This document shows, in pieces, positions 38,456-41,465 of a DNA stretch of 41,465 nucleotides. Position numbers and translations under genes: made by a program. This DNA comes from Nocardioides sp. Root240 (lineage in GTDB: Bacteria > Actinomycetota > Actinomycetes > Propionibacteriales > Nocardioidaceae). Where the stretch lies: the NCBI RefSeq assembly GCF_001428825.1, contig NZ_LMIT01000015.1, positions 306,489 through 347,953 on the forward strand, read 5' to 3'. Position 1 is the first letter of the stretch; the number at the start of each line of letters is the position of its first letter. The notes under the pieces are model-generated. The model was given only the letters and a program-made list of their open reading frames with translations, did not search any database and was not told the origin of the DNA.

Positions 38456-41410
38456 GTGACTCAGAGGTCCTTGTCCCTGCGTGCCGCACTCGTCGGGGTC
38501 GTCGCCACCACGGCGCTCGGTCTCGCACCCGTCTCCGCGCAGCCCACCGCCGCGGCGCCGGCCCCGGTGGCCGACGCCAGTCCTGCCGGTGCCCGTCCCT
38601 ACACCGCCGGTCGCTACATCGTGACCTTCGCCGACGAGCCGGTCGCCAGCTACACCGGCTACGCCAAGGGCTTCGCGGCGACCCAGCCGGCGCGCGGCCG
38701 GAAGGTGAACGTGCGCTCCGCGGCCGCCAAGGCGTGGAGCCGACACCTCACGACTCGTCACGACGCCGTGCTGGCGAAGGTCGGGGCCACCAAGGTCTAC
38801 GACTACACGGTGACCAACAACGCGGTTGCAGCACAGCTCAGTGCCAAGCAGGCGAACCAGCTGGCGAAGACGCCGGGCGTGCTGGCACTGAGCCGCGACC
38901 AGCTGCGCCACCCGGACACGTCGTACTCGCCGGAGTTCCTCGGCCTGACGGCCCCGGGCGGCCTGTGGTCGCGGTTCAGCGGGGGCCAGTCGAAGGCGGG
39001 TGCCGGGCTCGTCGTCGGTGTCCTCGACACCGGCATCTGGCCCGAGTCCGCCTCGTTCGCGGGTGGCACCGGGATCCCGGTGCCCTCGACGTGGCACGGG
39101 ACGTGCGTCTCCGGCGAGCAGTTCGACAAGAACCTGGCCTGCAACGACAAGCTGGTCGGCGCGCGCTACTACTACGCCGCGTTCGGCAAGAAGCTCATCG
39201 CCAAGTCGGACTACCTGTCCCCGCGCGACGGCGACGGCCACGGCTCCCACACCGCGTCGACGGCCGCAGGCCGCGCCAACGTGCCGGCCTCGATCGACGG
39301 GCGCAGCCTCGGCTCCGTGTCGGGCATGGCGCCGGGCGCGAAGGTCGCGGCGTACAAGGTGTGCTGGTCGGGGAAGGGCGTCCCGGACGGCTGCTTCAAC
39401 TCCGACAGCGTGGCGGCGATCAACCAGGCCGTCGCCGACGGCGTCGACGTCATCAACTACTCGATCGGCGGCACCTCGGAGTCCGGCGTGCTGGACCCGG
39501 TGGAGCAGGCGTTCCGCGCCGCGTCCAACGCGGGGGTCTTCGTCGCCAACTCGGCCGGCAACTCCGGCCCCGGCGCCAGCACCCTCGACCACCCCTCGCC
39601 CTGGCTGACGACGGTCGCCGCGGCCACCTTCCGGCGCGCGTTCAACGTCGTCGAGCTCGGCAACGGGGCTCGCTACGTCGGCGCCTCGACCACCGGCACC
39701 CTGCCGACCCCGACCCGGATCGTGACCTCGGCCAGCGTGAAGCTGGCCGGCGCGACCGTCGTCGACGCGAACCGGTGCATCGAGGGAACGCTCGACCCGG
39801 CCAAGGCGGTCGGCAAGATCGTGGTCTGCGACCGTGGTGTCAACGACCGGATCGCGAAGGGCTTCGAGGTCAAGCGGGCCGGGGGTGTCGGCCTCGTGCT
39901 GGCGAACGTCTCGCCGAACTCGATCAACGGTGACTACCACCCGATCCCGGCCGTGCACGTGGTGGACACCGACGGCGCCGCGATCAAGGCCTACATCGCT
40001 GCCAACGGTGCGGCGGCCACGGCCAGGATCGTGCCGTTGACGGCCGGCGAGCTCGCGGCGGCGCCGCAGGTCCCGGAGATCGCCGAGTTCTCCTCGCGCG
40101 GCCCGTCCACGACAACGGGCGGCGACATCCTGAAGCCCGACATCGCGGCGCCGGGCGTCGACGTCCTCGCGGCGGTCGCACCTCCGTTCAACCACGGTCG
40201 GAGCTTCGACTTCATCTCGGGTACGTCGATGGCCTCCCCGCACATCGCGGGCATCGGCGCCCTGATCAAGGCGCGGCACCCGAGCTGGCTGCCGTCGGAG
40301 ATCAAGTCGGCCATCATGACCAGCGCCAGGGACACCGTGTCCAGCGCGAACGACCCGTTCGCGCAGGGTGCCGGCTTCGTCGTGCCGAACGACGCGGACG
40401 ACCCGGGTCTCGTCTACCCGACCACGGCGACCGACTACCGGCGCTACCTGGTGGGCCTGGGCGTCACCTTCGCACCGCCGAACGACACGCTGACGCCGCT
40501 GTCCGCGCCGGACCTCAACCAGGCGTCCATCGCCGTCGGCTCGGTGCCGGGCGTCGCCTCGGTGACGCGCACGGTGAAGAACGTCGGCAGCACGGAGGCG
40601 ACCTACACCGCCGACGCGAACGTGCCGGGCTTCGACGTGACGGTCACGCCCAGCCAGCTCACGCTCGCCCCGGGCGCGACGCAGACGTTCACTGTCACCT
40701 TCGCCCGGACCGACGCCGCGTTCGACGCGTTCACCACCGGCGCACTGACGTGGACCGACGGGGTGCACGACGTGCGCTCCCCGATCGCGCTGCGCCCGGT
40801 CGGGGTCGCTGCCCCGCACGAGGTGCACGCCGACGCCAGCGCCACGGGCAGCCAGGAGTTCGACGTGACCCCCGGCTTCACCGGTGCCCTGAGCAGCACC
40901 GTGTCCGGGCTGACCGGCGTGACCCCGACCGCGGACTCGGTGGCGACCTCGGCGTTCGACGCGGAGAACCCGGTGGCGGACGCGGGCACGAAGGTCTACC
41001 ACGTCGTCGTCCCGGCCGGGACGAGAGCCGCCCGGTTCTCGCTCGACGCGAACGACGACACGGCCGACCTCGACCTGTACGCCTACCAGGACGGCGAGCT
41101 CGTGGCGCTGTCGGCGTCCAGCGCGGCCGATGAGGAGGTCACGATGCTCGACCCTGCGGCGGGCACCTACGACGTCTACGTCAACGGGTTCTCGACCCCG
41201 GGCGGCTCGACCGGCTACGGCCTGGCCAACTTCGTGGTGGACGCGGCTTCGGCCGGGAACGCCTCGGTCGCGCCCGACCCGGCGTCGGTCACCCAGGGCG
41301 TCGACACCACCCTGACCGCGAGCTGGACCGGTCTCGACCCGGCCAAGCGGTACTTCGGCGTCATCAACTACGCGGGCACGACCAGCTTCACCTACCTGTC
41401 GGTGGGCTGA
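38456..41410 (+). CDS. Secreted cucumisin-like subtilase (S8 serine peptidase, 984 aa)
   Basis: A Sec signal peptide (cleavage near VSA-QP) is followed by an I9-type inhibitor prodomain (about 45-145, RYIVTFADEPVASY). The catalytic domain has Asp191 (GVLDTGIWPES), His262 (DGHGSHTAS), the oxyanion Asn in NSAGNSGPGAS and Ser591 (GTSMASPHIAG). A PA domain is inserted before the Ser (about 425-525). A fibronectin-like domain follows (VTRTVKNVGSTEATYT). The C-terminus (about 840-945) looks like a PPC domain (DDTADLDLYAYQDGE). It is an extracellular protease. The GTG at 38456 has a purine-rich GAGGGGGA just upstream and gives a standard signal peptide. The gene stands alone. Confidence 0.93.
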   Translation: MTQRSLSLRAALVGVVATTALGLAPVSAQPTAAAPAPVADASPAGARPYTAGRYIVTFADEPVASYTGYAKGFAATQPARGRKVNVRSAAAKAWSRHLTTRHDAVLAKVGATKVYDYTVTNNAVAAQLSAKQANQLAKTPGVLALSRDQLRHPDTSYSPEFLGLTAPGGLWSRFSGGQSKAGAGLVVGVLDTGIWPESASFAGGTGIPVPSTWHGTCVSGEQFDKNLACNDKLVGARYYYAAFGKKLIAKSDYLSPRDGDGHGSHTASTAAGRANVPASIDGRSLGSVSGMAPGAKVAAYKVCWSGKGVPDGCFNSDSVAAINQAVADGVDVINYSIGGTSESGVLDPVEQAFRAASNAGVFVANSAGNSGPGASTLDHPSPWLTTVAAATFRRAFNVVELGNGARYVGASTTGTLPTPTRIVTSASVKLAGATVVDANRCIEGTLDPAKAVGKIVVCDRGVNDRIAKGFEVKRAGGVGLVLANVSPNSINGDYHPIPAVHVVDTDGAAIKAYIAANGAAATARIVPLTAGELAAAPQVPEIAEFSSRGPSTTTGGDILKPDIAAPGVDVLAAVAPPFNHGRSFDFISGTSMASPHIAGIGALIKARHPSWLPSEIKSAIMTSARDTVSSANDPFAQGAGFVVPNDADDPGLVYPTTATDYRRYLVGLGVTFAPPNDTLTPLSAPDLNQASIAVGSVPGVASVTRTVKNVGSTEATYTADANVPGFDVTVTPSQLTLAPGATQTFTVTFARTDAAFDAFTTGALTWTDGVHDVRSPIALRPVGVAAPHEVHADASATGSQEFDVTPGFTGALSSTVSGLTGVTPTADSVATSAFDAENPVADAGTKVYHVVVPAGTRAARFSLDANDDTADLDLYAYQDGELVALSASSAADEEVTMLDPAAGTYDVYVNGFSTPGGSTGYGLANFVVDAASAGNASVAPDPASVTQGVDTTLTASWTGLDPAKRYFGVINYAGTTSFTYLSVG

Positions 41411-41434
41411 GCCCGCGGCGACACCTTCAGCACG

Positions 41435-41462
41435 GCGGGCCGGGGAGTGATCCCCGGCCCGC
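41435..41462 (+). terminator. Hairpin terminator after the subtilase gene
   Basis: A perfect 12-bp stem is formed by GCGGGCCGGGGA (41435-41446) and TCCCCGGCCCGC (41451-41462), loop GTGA. It starts 24 nt after the stop. The window ends before any T-tract could be seen. Confidence 0.75.
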
Positions 41463-41465
41463 GGG

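Noticed and set aside
1..41465. tRNA, rRNA, insertion sequences, integrases or phage genes
   Set aside because: No transposase or integrase motifs, terminal inverted repeats with a transposase, or tRNA/rRNA sequences were recognised by eye. A dedicated RNA search could still find a small RNA.

Overview
The window is very GC-rich, densely coded DNA from a mycothiol-using actinobacterium. The evidence is an S-(hydroxymethyl)mycothiol dehydrogenase gene, groES next to a GroEL with a His-rich tail, a GuaB/GuaB3 pair, a cydAB operon with a Rex-like operator, and frequent GTG starts and ATGA overlaps. A Nocardioides-like member of the Propionibacteriales fits best, but the genus is inference.

Positions 1-17500 are mostly housekeeping. 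In order they hold: two coupled genes resembling type VII secretion cargo (minus strand); a lipoprotein; the mycothiol formaldehyde-detoxification pair (dehydrogenase plus metallo-hydrolase); a THUMP-like methyltransferase and an MMPL exporter (minus strand); groES-groEL with two CIRCE operators and a long hairpin between the genes; a 160-bp element made of two inverted arrays of 22-bp repeats; a YciI-like gene divergent from an ACT-GNAT fusion; cydAB; a membrane protein and zwf (minus strand); and guaB.

Positions 17500-36470 hold the most unusual locus. Eleven consecutive plus-strand genes, or twelve with a small hypothetical, look like an expanded and altered Pst system. They encode three different PstS-like proteins (379, 920 and 592 aa, the last two membrane anchored), PstC-, PstA- and PstB-like transporter subunits, and four secreted or anchored proteins sharing an unrecognised domain of about 220 aa, called here the GHEG domain. 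Two GHEG proteins end in a WxL-like domain. A third is fused to a region resembling the WxL-interacting DUF916 family. A sortase-fold membrane protein in the locus lacks the catalytic His, Cys and Arg. Genes 27006-34837 are joined by successive 4-nt overlaps, so the transporter, binding proteins and pseudo-sortase are probably made together. A PhoP-box-like direct repeat precedes the first gene. I know of no described system with this composition. It may be a phosphate-regulated cell-surface assembly built around a Pst-type ABC transporter.

Positions 36500-41465 return to ordinary genes: guaB3, a nitrilase-family amidohydrolase and a large secreted cucumisin-like subtilase followed by a strong hairpin.

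The main regulatory signals are CIRCE (HrcA) before groES, a Rex-like operator before cydA, a candidate PHO box before the Pst-like locus, and four genes that look leaderless, each with a -10-like hexamer ending 6 nt before the start codon.
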